Shown here piece by piece: positions 38,306 through 52,958 of a stretch of 64,000 nucleotides of DNA. Source of the stretch: Bromus sterilis (taxonomy: Eukaryota; Streptophyta; Magnoliopsida; Poales; Poaceae). The notes beneath the pieces are model-generated. The model worked only from the letters and a program-made list of their open reading frames with translations, made no database searches and was not told where the DNA came from. The stretch is from contig OX465599.1 of the NCBI GenBank assembly GCA_950022295.1, positions 2,294,001 through 2,358,000 of the forward strand. The letters are read 5' to 3'. Each line of letters opens with the position of its first letter. Positions within the stretch are counted from its first letter, which is position 1. The translations under genes and the position numbers were made by a program.

Positions 38306-40484
38306 CAGGGTGCATTTACGTGCCGGTCATCAACACTCGCAGTTTTGGCCGATTCTGGCCTGTTTCATGGGGTATTAATCACCGTTACATGGGCTATTAA
38401 TCACCGTTTTGGGTCCCCGGAGTGATTTCCACGATTGACGAACCCCAGGGTGCATTTACGTGCCGGTCATCAACACTCGCAGTTTTGGCCGATTCTGGCC
38501 TGTTTCATGGGCTATTAATCACCGTTTTGGGTCCCCGGAGTGATTTCCACCATTGACGAACCCCAGGGTGCATTTACGTGCCGGTCATCAACACTCGCAG
38601 TTTTGGCCGATTCTGGCCTGTTTCATGGGCTATTAATCACCGTTACATGGGCTATTAATCACCGTTTTGGGTCCCCGGAGTGATTTCCACGATTGACGAA
38701 CCCCAGGGTGCATTTACGTGCCGGTCATCAACACTCGCAGTTTTGGCCGATTCTGGCCTGTTTCATGGGCTATTAATCACCGTTTTGGGTCCCCGGAGTG
38801 ATTTCCACCATTGACGAACCCCAGGGTGCATTTATGTGCCGGTCATCAACACTCGTAGTTTTGGCCGATTCTGGCCTGTTTCATGGGCTATTAATCACCG
38901 TTTGGGGTCCCCGAAGTGATTTTCACAATTGACGAACCCTAGGGTGCATTTACGTAACGGTCATCAGTCCTCGCACTTTTGGCCGATTCTGGCCTGTTTC
39001 ATGGGCTATTAATCACCGTTACATGGGCTATTAATCACCGTTTTGGGTCCCGGAGTGATTTCCACCATTGACGAACCCCAGGGTGCATTTACGTGCCGGT
39101 CATCAACACTCGCAATTTTGGCCGATTCTGGCCTGTTTCATGGGTTATTAATCATAGTTACATGGGCTATTAATCACCGTTTTGGATCCCCGGAGTGATT
39201 TCCACCATTGACGAACCCCAGGGTGCATTTACGTGCCGGTCATCAACACTCACAGTTTTGGCCGATTCTAGGTTGTTTCATGGGCTATTAATCACCGTTT
39301 TGGGTCCCCGGAGTGATTTTCACAATTGACGAACCCCAGGGTGCATTTACGTGACGGTCATCAGTCCTCGCACTTTTGGCCGATTCTGGCCTGTTTCATG
39401 GGCTATTAATCACCGTTACATGGGCTATTAATCACCGTTTTGGGTCCCCGGAGTGATTTCCACCATTGACGAACCCCAGGGTGCATTTACGTGCCGGTCA
39501 TCAACACTCACAGTTTTGGCCGATTCTAGGTTGTTTCATGGGCTATTAATCACCGTTTTGGGTCCCCGGAGTGATTTCCACAATTGACGAACCCCAGGGT
39601 GCATTTACGTGACGGTCATCAGTCCTCGCACTTTTGGCCGATTCTGGCCTGTTTCATGGGCTATTAATCACCGTTACATGGGCTATTAATCACCGTTTTG
39701 GGTCCCCGGAGTGATTTCCACCATTGACGAACCCAGGGTGCATTTACGTGCCGGTCATCAACACTCGCAGTTTTGGCCGATTCTGGCCTGTTTTATGGGC
39801 TATTAATCACCGTTTTGGGTCCCCGGAGTGATTTCCACCATTGACGAACCCCAGGGTGCATTTACGTGCCGTTCATCAACACTCGCAGTTTTGGCCGATT
39901 CTGGCCTGTTTTATGGGCTATTAATCACCGTTTTGGGTCCCCGGAGTGATTTCCACCATTGACGAACCCCAGGGTGCATTTACGTGCTTGTCATCAACAC
40001 TCGCAGTTTTGGCAGATTCTGGGTTGTTTCAAGGGCTATTAATCACCGTTTTGGGTCCCCGAAGTGATTTTCACAATTGACGAACCCTAGGGTGCATTTA
40101 CGTAACGGTCATCAGTCCTCGCACCTTTGGCCGATTCTGGCCTGTTTCATGGGTATTAATCACCGTTACATGGGCTATTAATCACCGTTTTGGGTCCCCG
40201 GAGTGATTTCCACCATTGACGAACCCCAGGGTGCATTTACGTGCCGGTCATCAACACTCGCAGTTTTGGCAGATTCTGGGTTGTTTCATGGGCTATTAAT
40301 CACCGTTTTGGGTCCCCGAAGTGATTTTCACAATTGACGAACCCTAGGGTGCATTTACGTAACGGTCATCAGTCCTCGCACTTTTGGCCGATTCTGGCCT
40401 GTTTCATGGGCTATTAATCACCGTTACATGGGCTATTAATCACCGTTTTGGGTCCCCGGAGTGATTTCCACCATTGACGAACCC

Positions 40485-40763
40485 CAGGGTGCATTTACGT
40501 GCCGGTCATCAACACTCGCAATTTTGGCCGATTCTGGCCTGTTTCATGGGTTATTAATCATAGTTACATGGGCTATTAATCACCGTTTTGGATCCCCGGA
40601 GTGATTTCCACCATTGACGAACCCAGGGTGCATTTACATGCCGGTCATCAACACTCGCAGTTTTGGCCGATTCTGGCCTGTTTCATGGGCTATTAATCAC
40701 CGTTACATGGGCTATTAATCACCGTTTTGGGTCCCCGAAGTGATTTCCACCATTGACGAACCC
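40485..40763 (+). repeat. Representative A-prime/ACATGCC dimer (139 + 140 bp)
   Basis: The first monomer (139 bp) has CTCGCAATTTTGG, GGGTTATTAATCATAG and TTTTGGATCCCC, giving a BamHI site (GGATCC at 40,590) in place of the usual GGTCC. It ends with a three-C tail. The second (140 bp) carries TTTACATGCC, a CpG-to-CpA change of ACGTG. The two travel together as a 279-bp dimer, present from about 30,300 to the end of the window and absent from the left 30 kb. Its copy number varies between neighbouring HOR units (two to three at 55,298-56,134). Confidence 0.9.
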
Positions 40764-43700
40764 CAGGGTGCATTTACGTGCCGGTCATCAACACTCGCAA
40801 TTTTGGCCGATTCTGGCCTGTTTCATGGGTTATTAATCATAGTTACATGGGCTATTAATCACCGTTTTGGATCCCCGGAGTGATTTCCACCATTGACGAA
40901 CCCAGGGTGCATTTACATGCCGGTCATCAACACTCGCAGTTTTGGCCGATTCTGGCCTGTTTCATGGGCTATTAATCACCGTTACATGGGCTATTAATCA
41001 CCGTTTTGGGTCCCCGGAGTGATTTCCACCATTGACGAACCCCAGGGTGCATTTACGTGCCGGTCATCAACACTCGCAGTTTTGGCCGATTCTGGATTGT
41101 TTCATGGGCTATTAATTACCGTTTTGGGTCCCCGGAGTGATTTTCACAATTGACGAACCCCAGGGTGCATTTACGTGACGGTCATCAGTCCTCGCACTTT
41201 TGGCCGATTCTGGCCTGTTTCATGGGCTATTAATCACCGTTACATGGGCTATTAATCACCGTTTTGGGTCCCCGGAGTGATTTCCACCATTGACGAACCC
41301 CAGGGTGCATTTACGTGCCGGTCATCAACACTCACAGTTTTGGCCGATTCTAGGTTGTTTCATGGGCTATTAATCACCGTTTTGGGTCCCCGGAGTGATT
41401 TCCACAATTGACGAACCCCAGGGTGCATTTACGTGCCGGTCATCAACACTCGCAGTTTTGGCCGATTCTGGCCTGTTTCATGGGCTATTAATCACCGTTA
41501 CATGGGCTATTAATCACCGTTTTGGGTCCCCGGAGTGATTTCCACGATTGACGAACCCCAGGGTGCATTTACGTGCCGGTCATCAACACTCGCAGTTTTG
41601 GCCGATTCTGGCCTGTTTCATGGGCTATTAATCACCGTTTTGGGTCCCCGGAGTGATTTCCACCATTGACGAACCCCAGGGTGCATTTACGTGCCGGTCA
41701 TCAACACTCGCAGTTTTGGCCGATTCTGGCCTGTTTCATGGGCTATTAATCACCGTTTTGGGTCCCCGGAGTGATTTCCACCATTGACGAACCCCAGGGT
41801 GCATTTATGTGCCGGTCATCAACACTCGTAGTTTTGGCCGATTCTGGCCTGTTTCATGGGCTATTAATCACCGTTTTGGGTCCCCGAAGTGATTTTCACA
41901 ATTGACGAACCCTAGGGTGCATTTACGTAACGGTCATCAGTCCTCGCACTTTTGGCCGATTCTGGCCTGTTTCATGGGCTATTAATCACCGTTACATGGG
42001 CTATTAATCACCGTTTTGGGTCCCGGAGTGATTTCCACCATTGACGAACCCCAGGGTGCATTTACGTGCCGGTCATCAACACTCGCAATTTTGGCCGATT
42101 CTGGCCTGTTTCATGGGTTATTAATCATAGTTACATGGGCTATTAATCACCGTTTTGGATCCCCGGAGTGATTTCCACCATTGACGAACCCAGGGTGCAT
42201 TTACATGCCGGTCATCAACACTCGCAGTTTTGGCCGATTCTGGCCTGTTTCATGGGCTATTAATCACCGTTACATGGGCTATGAATCACCGTTTTGGGTC
42301 CCCGGAGTGATTTCCACCATTGACGAACCATAGGGTGCATTTACGTGCCGGTCATCAACACTCGCAGTTTTGGCCGATTCTGGCCTGTTTCATGGGCTAT
42401 TAATCACCGTTTTGGGTCCCCGGAGTGATTTCCACCATTGACGAACCCCAGGGTGCATTTATGTGCCGGTCATCAACACTCGCAGTTTTGGCAGATTCTG
42501 GGTTGTTTCATGGGCTATTAATCACCGTTTTGGGTCCCCGAAGTGATTTTCACAATTGACGAACCCTAGGGTGCATTTACGTAACGGTCATTAGTCCTCG
42601 CACTTTTTGCCGATTCTGGCCTGTTTCATGGGCTATTAATCACCGTTTTGGGTCCCCGGAGTGATTTCCACCATTGACGAACCCCAGGGTGCATTTATGT
42701 GCCGGTCATCAACACTCGTAGTTTTGGCCGATTCTGGCCTGTTTCATGGGCTATTAATCACCGTTTTGGGTCCCCGGAGTGATTTCCACCATTGACGAAC
42801 CCCAGGGTGCATTTACGTGCTGGTCATCAACACTCGCAGTTTTGGCAGATTCTGGGTTGTTTCATGGGCTATTAATCACCGTTTTGGGTCCCCGAAGTGA
42901 TTTTCACAATTGACGAACCCTAGGGTGCATTTACGTAACGGTCATCAGTCCTCGCACTTTTGGCCGATTCTGGCCTGTTTCATGGGCTATTAATCACCGT
43001 TTTGGGTCCCCGGAGTGATTTCCACCATTGACGAACCCCAGGGTGCATTTACGTGCTGGTCATCAACACTTGCAGTTTTGGCAGATTCTGGGTTGTTTCA
43101 TGGGCTATTAATCACCGTTTTGGGTCCCCGAAGTGATTTTCACAATTGACGAACCCTAGGGTGCATTTACGTAACGGTCATCAGTCCTCGCACTTTTGGC
43201 CGATTCTGGCCTGTTTCTTGGGCTATTAATCACCGTTACATGGGCTATTAATCACCGTTTTGGGTCCCCGGAGTGATTTCCACCATTGACGAACCCCAGG
43301 GTGCATTTACGTGCTGGTCATCAACACTCGCAGTTTTGGCCGATTCTGGCCTGTTTCATGGGCTATTAATCACCGTTACATGGGCTATTAATCACCGTTT
43401 TGGGTCCCCGGAGTGATTTCCACGATTGACGAACCCCAGGGTGCATTTACGTGCCGGTCATCAACACTCGCAGTTTTGGCCGATTCTGGCCTGTTTCATG
43501 GGCTATTAATCACCGTTTTGGGTCCCCGGAGTGATTTCCACCATTGACGAACCCCAGGGTGCATTTATGTGCCGGACATCAACACTCGTAGTTTTGGCCG
43601 ATTCTGGCCTGTTTCATGGGCTATTAATCACCGTTTTGGGTCCCCGGAGTGATTTCCACCATTGACGAACCCCAGGGTGCATTTACGTGCTGGTCATCAA

Positions 43701-44774
43701 CACTCGCAGTTTTGGCAGATTCTGGGTTGTTTCATGGGCTATTAATCACCGTTTTGGGTCCCCGAAGTGATTTTCACCATTGACGAACCCCAGGGTGCAT
43801 TTACGTGCCGGTCATCAACACTCGCAGTTTTGGCCGATTCTGGCCTGTTTCATGGGGTATTAATCACCGTTACATGGGCTATTAATCACCGTTTTGGGTC
43901 CCCGGAGTGATTTCCACGATTGACGAACCCCAGGGTGCATTTACGTGCCGGTCATCAACACTCGCAGTTTTGGCCGATTCTGGCCTGTTTCATGGGCTAT
44001 TAATCACCGTTTTGGGTCCCCGGAGTGATTTCCACCATTGACGAACCCCAGGGTGCATTTACGTGCCGGTCATCAACACTCGCAGTTTTGGCCGATTCTG
44101 GCCTGTTTCATGGGCTATTAATCACCGTTACATGGGCTATTAATCACCGTTTTGGGTCCCCGGAGTGATTTCCACGATTGACGAACCCCAGGGTGCATTT
44201 ACGTGCCGGTCATCAACACTCGCAGTTTTGGCCGATTCTGGCCTGTTTCATGGGCTATTAATCACCGTTTTGGGTCCCCGGAGTGATTTCCACCATTGAC
44301 GAACCCCAGGGTGCATTTATGTGCCGGTCATCAACACTCGTAGTTTTGGCCGATTCTGGCCTGTTTCATGGGCTATTAATCACCGTTTGGGGTCCCCGAA
44401 GTGATTTTCACAATTGACGAACCCTAGGGTGCATTTACGTAACGGTCATCAGTCCTCGCACTTTTGGCCGATTCTGGCCTGTTTCATGGGCTATTAATCA
44501 CCGTTACATGGGCTATTAATCACCGTTTTGGGTCCCGGAGTGATTTCCACCATTGACGAACCCCAGGGTGCATTTACGTGCCGGTCATCAACACTCGCAA
44601 TTTTGGCCGATTCTGGCCTGTTTCATGGGTTATTAATCATAGTTACATGGGCTATTAATCACCGTTTTGGATCCCCGGAGTGATTTCCACCATTGACGAA
44701 CCCCAGGGTGCATTTACGTGCCGGTCATCAACACTCACAGTTTTGGCCGATTCTAGGTTGTTTCATGGGCTATT

Positions 44775-47700
44775 AATCACCGTTTTGGGTCCCCGGAGTG
44801 ATTTTCACAATTGACGAACCCCAGGGTGCATTTACGTGACGGTCATCAGTCCTCGCACTTTTGGCCGATTCTGGCCTGTTTCATGGGCTATTAATCACCG
44901 TTACATGGGCTATTAATCACCGTTTTGGGTCCCCGGAGTGATTTCCACCATTGACGAACCCCAGGGTGCATTTACGTGCCGGTCATCAACACTCACAGTT
45001 TTGGCCGATTCTAGGTTGTTTCATGGGCTATTAATCACCGTTTTGGGTCCCCGGAGTGATTTCCACAATTGACGAACCCCAGGGTGCATTTACGTGACGG
45101 TCATCAGTCCTCGCACTTTTGGCCGATTCTGGCCTGTTTCATGGGCTATTAATCACCGTTACATGGGCTATTAATCACCGTTTTGGGTCCCCGGAGTGAT
45201 TTCCACCATTGACGAACCCAGGGTGCATTTACGTGCCGGTCATCAACACTCGCAGTTTTGGCCGATTCTGGCCTGTTTTATGGGCTATTAATCACCGTTT
45301 TGGGTCCCCGGAGTGATTTCCACCATTGACGAACCCCAGGGTGCATTTACGTGCCGTTCATCAACACTCGCAGTTTTGGCCGATTCTGGCCTGTTTTATG
45401 GGCTATTAATCACCGTTTTGGGTCCCCGGAGTGATTTCCACCATTGACGAACCCCAGGGTGCATTTACGTGCTTGTCATCAACACTCGCAGTTTTGGCAG
45501 ATTCTGGGTTGTTTCAAGGGCTATTAATCACCGTTTTGGGTCCCCGAAGTGATTTTCACAATTGACGAACCCTAGGGTGCATTTACGTAACGGTCATCAG
45601 TCCTCGCACCTTTGGCCGATTCTGGCCTGTTTCATGGGTATTAATCACCGTTACATGGGCTATTAATCACCGTTTTGGGTCCCCGGAGTGATTTCCACCA
45701 TTGACGAACCCCAGGGTGCATTTACGTGCCGGTCATCAACACTCGCAGTTTTGGCAGATTCTGGGTTGTTTCATGGGCTATTAATCACCGTTTTGGGTCC
45801 CCGAAGTGATTTTCACAATTGACGAACCCTAGGGTGCATTTACGTAACGGTCATCAGTCCTCGCACTTTTGGCCGATTCTGGCCTGTTTCATGGGCTATT
45901 AATCACCGTTACATGGGCTATTAATCACCGTTTTGGGTCCCCGGAGTGATTTCCACCATTGACGAACCCCAGGGTGCATTTACGTGCCGGTCATCAACAC
46001 TCGCAATTTTGGCCGATTCTGGCCTGTTTCATGGGTTATTAATCATAGTTACATGGGCTATTAATCACCGTTTTGGATCCCCGGAGTGATTTCCACCATT
46101 GACGAACCCAGGGTGCATTTACATGCCGGTCATCAACACTCGCAGTTTTGGCCGATTCTGGCCTGTTTCATGGGCTATTAATCACCGTTACATGGGCTAT
46201 TAATCACCGTTTTGGGTCCCCGAAGTGATTTCCACCATTGACGAACCCCAGGGTGCATTTACGTGCCGGTCATCAACACTCGCAATTTTGGCCGATTCTG
46301 GCCTGTTTCATGGGTTATTAATCATAGTTACATGGGCTATTAATCACCGTTTTGGATCCCCGGAGTGATTTCCACCATTGACGAACCCAGGGTGCATTTA
46401 CATGCCGGTCATCAACACTCGCAGTTTTGGCCGATTCTGGCCTGTTTCATGGGCTATTAATCACCGTTACATGGGCTATTAATCACCGTTTTGGGTCCCC
46501 GGAGTGATTTCCACCATTGACGAACCCCAGGGTGCATTTACGTGCCGGTCATCAACACTCGCAGTTTTGGCCGATTCTGGATTGTTTCATGGGCTATTAA
46601 TTACCGTTTTGGGTCCCCGGAGTGATTTTCACAATTGACGAACCCCAGGGTGCATTTACGTGACGGTCATCAGTCCTCGCACTTTTGGCCGATTCTGGCC
46701 TGTTTCATGGGCTATTAATCACCGTTACATGGGCTATTAATCACCGTTTTGGGTCCCCGGAGTGATTTCCACCATTGACGAACCCCAGGGTGCATTTACG
46801 TGCCGGTCATCAACACTCACAGTTTTGGCCGATTCTAGGTTGTTTCATGGGCTATTAATCACCGTTTTGGGTCCCCGGAGTGATTTCCACAATTGACGAA
46901 CCCCAGGGTGCATTTACGTGACGGTCATCAGTCCTCGCACTTTTGGCCGATTCTGGCCTGTTTCATGGGCTATTAATCACCGTTACATGGGCTATTAATC
47001 ACCGTTTTGGGTCCCCGGAGTGATTTCCACCATTGACGAACCCAGGGTGCATTTACGTGCCGGTCATCAACACTCGCAGTTTTGGCCGATTCTGGCCTGT
47101 TTTATGGGCTATTAATCACCGTTTTGGGTCCCCGGAGTGATTTCCACCATTGACGAACCCCAGGGTGCATTTACGTGCCGTTCATCAACACTCGCAGTTT
47201 TGGCCGATTCTGGCCTGTTTTATGGGCTATTAATCACCGTTTTGGGTCCCCGGAGTGATTTCCACCATTGACGAACCCCAGGGTGCATTTACGTGCTTGT
47301 CATCAACACTCGCAGTTTTGGCAGATTCTGGGTTGTTTCAAGGGCTATTAATCACCGTTTTGGGTCCCCGAAGTGATTTTCACAATTGACGAACCCTAGG
47401 GTGCATTTACGTAACGGTCATCAGTCCTCGCACCTTTGGCCGATTCTGGCCTGTTTCATGGGTATTAATCACCGTTACATGGGCTATTAATCACCGTTTT
47501 GGGTCCCCGGAGTGATTTCCACCATTGACGAACCCCAGGGTGCATTTACGTGCCGGTCATCAACACTCGCAGTTTTGGCAGATTCTGGGTTGTTTCATGG
47601 GCTATTAATCACCGTTTTGGGTCCCCGAAGTGATTTTCACAATTGACGAACCCTAGGGTGCATTTACGTAACGGTCATCATTCCTCGCACTTTTGGCCGA

Positions 47701-48620
47701 TTCTGGCCTGTTTCATGGGCTATTAATCACCGTTACATGGGCTATTAATCACCGTTTTGGGTCCCCGGAGTGATTTCCACCATTGACGAACCCCAGGGTG
47801 CATTTACGTGCCGGTCATCAACACTCGCAATTTTGGCCGATTCTGGCCTGTTTCATGGGTTATTAATCATAGTTACATGGGCTATTAATCACCGTTTTGG
47901 ATCCCCGGAGTGATTTCCACCATTGACGAACCCAGGGTGCATTTACATGCCGGTCATCAACACTCGCAGTTTTGGCCGATTCTGGCCTGTTTCATGGGCT
48001 ATTAATCACCGTTACATGGGCTATTAATCACCGTTTTGGGTCCCCGGAGTGATTTCCACCATTGACGAACCCCAGGGTGCATTTACGTGCCGGTCATCAA
48101 CACTCGCAATTTTGGCCGATTCTGGCCTGTTTCATAGGTTATTAATCATAGTTACATGGGCTATTAATCACCGTTTTGGATCCCCGGAGTGATTTCCACC
48201 ATTGACGAACCCAGGGTGCATTTACATGCCGGTCATCAACACTCGCAGTTTTGGCCGATTCTGGCCTGTTTCATGGGCTATTAATCACCGTTACATGGGC
48301 TATTAATCACCGTTTTGGGTCCCCGGAGTGATTTCCACCATTGACGAACCCCAGGGTGCATTTACGTGCCGGTCATCAACACTCGCAGTTTTGGCCGATT
48401 CTGGATTGTTTCATGGGCTATTAATTACCGTTTTGGGTCCCCGGAGTGATTTTCACAATTGACGAACCCCAGGGTGCATTTACGTGACGGTCATCAGTCC
48501 TCGCACTTTTGGCCGATTCTGGCCTGTTTCATGGGCTATTAATCACCGTTACATGGGCTATTAATCACCGTTTTGGGTCCCCGGAGTGATTTCCACCATT
48601 GACGAACCCCAGGGTGCATT
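44775..48620. repeat. 1,824-bp repeat (about two copies)
   Basis: Segment from about 44,775 to 46,800 matches 46,598 to 48,620 at 1,824 bp offset. Landmarks are GTGCCGTTCATC (45,351/47,175), GTTTCAAGGG (45,511/47,335) and GATTCTGGATTG (about 46,573/48,397). A difference at 46,221 (CGAAG against CGGAG) shows some divergence. It overlaps the end of the second 5,485-bp copy and leads into the 1,449/1,707-bp HOR ladder. Confidence 0.8.
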
Positions 48621-51600
48621 TACGTGCTGGTCATCAACACTCGCAGTTTTGGCCGATTCTGGCCTGTTTCATGGTCTATTAATCACCGTTTTGGGTCCCC
48701 AGAGTGATTTCCTCCATTGACGAACCCCAGGGTGCATTTACGTGCCGTTCATCAACACTCGCAGTTTTGGCCGATTCTGGCCTGTTTTATGGGCTATTAA
48801 TCACCGTTTTGGGTCCCCGGAGTGATTTCCACCATTGACGAACCCTAGGGTGCATTTACGTAACGGTCATCAGTCCTCGCACCTTTGGCCGATTCTGGCC
48901 TGTTTCATGGGTATTAATCACCGTAACATGGGCTATTAATCACCGTTTTGGGTCCCCGGAGTGATTTCCACCATTGACGAACCCCAGGGTGCATTTACGT
49001 GCCGGTCATCAACACTCGCAGTTTTGGCAGATTCTGGGTTGTTTCATGGGCTATTAATCACCGTTTTGGGTCCCCGAAGTGATTTTCACAATTAACGAAC
49101 CCTAGGGTGCATTTACGTAACGGTCATCATTCCTCGCACTTTTGGCCGATTCTGGCCTGTTTCATGGGCTATTAATCACCGTTACATGGGCTATTAATCA
49201 CCGTTTTGGGTCCCCGGAGTGATTTCCACCATTGACGAACCCCAGGGTGCATTTACGTGCCGGTCATCAACACTCGCAATTTTGGCCGATTCTGGCCTGT
49301 TTCATGGGTTATTAATCATAGTTACATGGGCTATTAATCACCGTTTTGGATCCCCGGAGTGATTTCCACCATTGACGAACCCAGGGTGCATTTACATGCC
49401 GGTCATCAACACTCGCAGTTTTGGCCGATTCTGGCCTGTTTCATGGGCTATTAATCACCGTTACATGGGCTATTAATCACCGTTTTGGGTCCCCGGAGTG
49501 ATTTCCACCATTGACGAACCCCAGGGTGCATTTACGTGCCGGTCATCAACACTCGCAATTTTGGCCGATTCTGGCCTGTTTCATGGGTTATTAATCATAG
49601 TTACATGGGCTATTAATCACCGTTTTGGATCCCCGGAGTGATTTCCACCATTGACGAACCCAGGGTGCATTTACATGCCGGTCATCAACACTCGCAGTTT
49701 TGGCCGATTCTGGCCTGTTTCATGGGCTATTAATCACCGTTACATGGGCTATTAATCACCGTTTTGGGTCCCCGGAGTGATTTCCACCATTGACGAACCC
49801 CAGGGTGCATTTACGTGCCGGTCATCAACACTCGCAGTTTTGGCCGATTCAGGATTGTTTCATGGGCTATTAATTACCGTTTTGGGTCCCCGGAGTGATT
49901 TTCACAATTGACGAACCCCAGGGTGCATTTACGTGACGGTCATCAGTCCTCGCACTTTTGGCCGATTCTGGCCTGTTTCATGGGCTATTAATCACCGTTA
50001 CATGGGCTATTAATCACCGTTTTGGGTCCCCGGAGTGATTTCCACCATTGACGAACCCCAGGGTGCATTTACGTGCCGGTCATCAACACTCACAGTTTTG
50101 GCCGATTCTAGGTTGTTTCATGGGCTATTAATCACCGTTTTGGGTCCCCGGAGTGATTTCCACAATTGACGAACCCCAGGGTGCATTTACGTGACGGTCA
50201 TCAGTCCTCGCACTTTTGGCTGATTCTGGCCTGTTTCATGGGCTATTAATCACCGTTACATGGGCTATTAATCACCGTTTTGGGTCCCCGGAGTGATTTC
50301 CACCATTGACGAACCCCAGGGTGCATTTACGTGCTGGTCATCAACACTCGCAGTTTTGGCCGATTCTGGCCTGTTTCATGGGCTATTAATCACCGTTACA
50401 TGGGCTATTAATCACCGTTTTGGGTCCCCGGAGTGATTTCCACCATTGACGAACCCCAGGGTGCATTTACGTGCCGGTCATCAACACTCGCAATTTTGGC
50501 CGATTCTGGCCTGTTTCATAGGTTATTAATCATAGTTACATGGGCTATTAATCACCGTTTTGGATCCCCGGAGTGATTTCCACCATTGACGAACCCAGGG
50601 TGCATTTACATGCCGGTCATCAACACTCGCAGTTTTGGCCGATTCTGGCCTGTTTCATGGGCTATTAATCACCGTTACATGGGCTATTAATCACCGTTTT
50701 GGGTCCCCGGAGTGATTTCCACCATTGACGAACCCCAGGGTGCATTTACGTGCCGGTCATCAACACTCGCAGTTTTGGCCGATTCTGGATTGTTTCATGG
50801 GCTATTAATTACCGTTTTGGGTCCCCGGAGTGATTTTCACAATTGACGAACCCCAGGGTGCATTTACGTGACGGTCATCAGTCCTCGCACTTTTGGCCGA
50901 TTCTGGCCTGTTTCATGGGCTATTAATCACCGTTACATGGGCTATTAATCACCGTTTTGGGTCCCCGGAGTGATTTCCACCATTGACGAACCCCAGGGTG
51001 CATTTACGTGCCGGTCATCAACACTCACAGTTTTGGCCGATTCTAGGTTGTTTCATGGGCTATTAATCACCGTTTTGGGTCCCCGGAGTGATTTCCACAA
51101 TTGACGAACCCCAGGGTGCATTTACGTGACGGTCATCAGTCCTCGCACTTTTGGCTGATTCTGGCCTGTTTCATGGGCTATTAATCACCGTTACATGGGC
51201 TATTAATCACCGTTTTGGGTCCCCGGAGTGATTTCCACCATTGACGAACCCCAGGGTGCATTTACGTGCTGGTCATCAACACTCGCAGTTTTGGCCGATT
51301 CTGGCCTGTTTCATGGTCTATTAATCACCGTTTTGGGTCCCCAGAGTGATTTCCTCCATTGACGAACCCCAGGGTGCATTTACGTGCCGTTCATCAACAC
51401 TCGCAGTTTTGGCCGATTCTGGCCTGTTTTATGGGCTATTAATCACCGTTTTGGGTCCCCGGAGTGATTTCCACCATTGACGAACCCTAGGGTGCATTTA
51501 CGTAACGGTCATCAGTCCTCGCACCTTTGGCCGATTCTGGCCTGTTTCATGGGTATTAATCACCGTTACATGGGCTATTAATCACCGTTTTGGGTCCCCG

Positions 51601-52700
51601 GAGTGATTTCCACCATTGACGAACCCCAGGGTGCATTTACGTGCCGGTCATCAACACTCGCAGTTTTGGCAGATTCTGGGTTGTTTCATGGGCTATTAAT
51701 CACCGTTTTGGGTCCCCGAAGTGATTTTCACAATTGACGAACCCTAGGGTGCATTTACGTAACGGTCATCATTCCTCGCACTTTTGGCCGATTCTGGCCT
51801 GTTTCATGGGCTATTAATCACCGTTACATGGGCTATTAATCACCGTTTTGGGTCCCCGGAGTGATTTCCACCATTGACGAACCCCAGGGTGCATTTACGT
51901 GCCGGTCATCAACACTCGCAATTTTGGCCGATTCTGGCCTGTTTCATGGGTTATTAATCATAGTTACATGGGCTATTAATCACCGTTTTGGATCCCCGGA
52001 GTGATTTCCACCATTGACGAACCCAGGGTGCATTTACATGCCGGTCATCAACACTCGCAGTTTTGGCCAATTCTGGCCTGTTTCATGGGCTATTAATCAC
52101 CGTTACATGGGCTATTAATCACCGTTTTGGGTCCCCGGAGTGATTTCCACCATTGACGAACCCCAGGGTGCATTTACGTGCCGGTCATCAACACTCGCAA
52201 TTTTGGCCGATTCTGGCCTGTTTCATGGGTTATTAATCATAGTTACATGGGCTATTAATCACCGTTTTGGATCCCCGGAGTGATTTCCACCATTGACGAA
52301 CCCAGGGTGCATTTACATGCCGGTCATCAACACTCGCAGTTTTGGCCGATTCTGGCCTGTTTCATGGGCTATTAATCACCGTTACATGGGCTATTAATCA
52401 CCGTTTTGGGTCCCCGGAGTGATTTCCACCATTGACGAACCCCAGGGTGCATTTACGTGCCGGTCATCAACACTCGCAGTTTTGGCCGATTCAGGATTGT
52501 TTCATGGGCTATTAATTACCGTTTTGGGTCCCCGGAGTGATTTTCACAATTGACGAACCCCAGGGTGCATTTACGTGACGGTCATCAGTCCTCGCACTTT
52601 TGGCCGATTCTGGCCTGTTTCATGGGCTATTAATCACCGTTACATGGGCTATTAATCACCGTTTTGGGTCCCCGGAGTGATTTCCACCATTGACGAACCC

Positions 52701-52958
52701 CAGGGTGCATTTACGTGCCGGTCATCAACACTCACAGTTTTGGCCGATTCTAGGTTGTTTCATGGGCTATTAATCACCGTTTTGGGTCCCCGGAGTGATT
52801 TCCACAATTGACGAACCCCAGGGTGCATTTACGTGACGGTCATCAGTCCTCGCACTTTTGGCTGATTCTGGCCTGTTTCATGGGCTATTAATCACCGTTA
52901 CATGGGCTATTAATCACCGTTTTGGGTCCCCGGAGTGATTTCCACCATTGACGAACCC
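52701..52958 (+). repeat. Representative F/G dimer (118 + 140 bp)
   Basis: F (118 bp) has AACACTCACAG and GATTCTAGGTTG. G (140 bp) has ACGTGACGGTCATCAGTCC and GCACTTTTGG, so G looks like an E monomer with GTGACGG instead of GTAACGG. The pair appears only from about 39,200 rightwards. A related 118-bp partner with GATTCTGGATTG or GATTCAGGATTG and TTAATTACC also precedes G. Presence or absence of this 258-bp dimer accounts exactly for the difference between the 1,449-bp and 1,707-bp HOR units further on. Confidence 0.85.

Larger units (their letters stand above)
35953..46922. repeat. 5,485-bp, 43-monomer tandem duplication
   Basis: Copies 35,953-41,437 and 41,438-46,922 are adjacent. Landmarks at exactly 5,485 bp include ACACTTGCAG (37,581/43,066), TTCTTGGG (37,730/43,215), CCGGACATC (38,089/43,574), GGTCCCGGAG (36,534/42,019 and 39,046/44,531), GGTCATTAGT (37,101/42,586) and the CCCCGAAGTGATTTCC variant (40,733/46,218). 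I counted 43 monomers per unit. The only clear internal difference I noticed is G at 37,123 against T at 42,608, so this appears to be the youngest large duplication in the window. The unit contains an internal 2,512-bp repeat and the whole transition from D/E-type to F/G- and A-prime-type monomers. Confidence 0.93.
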
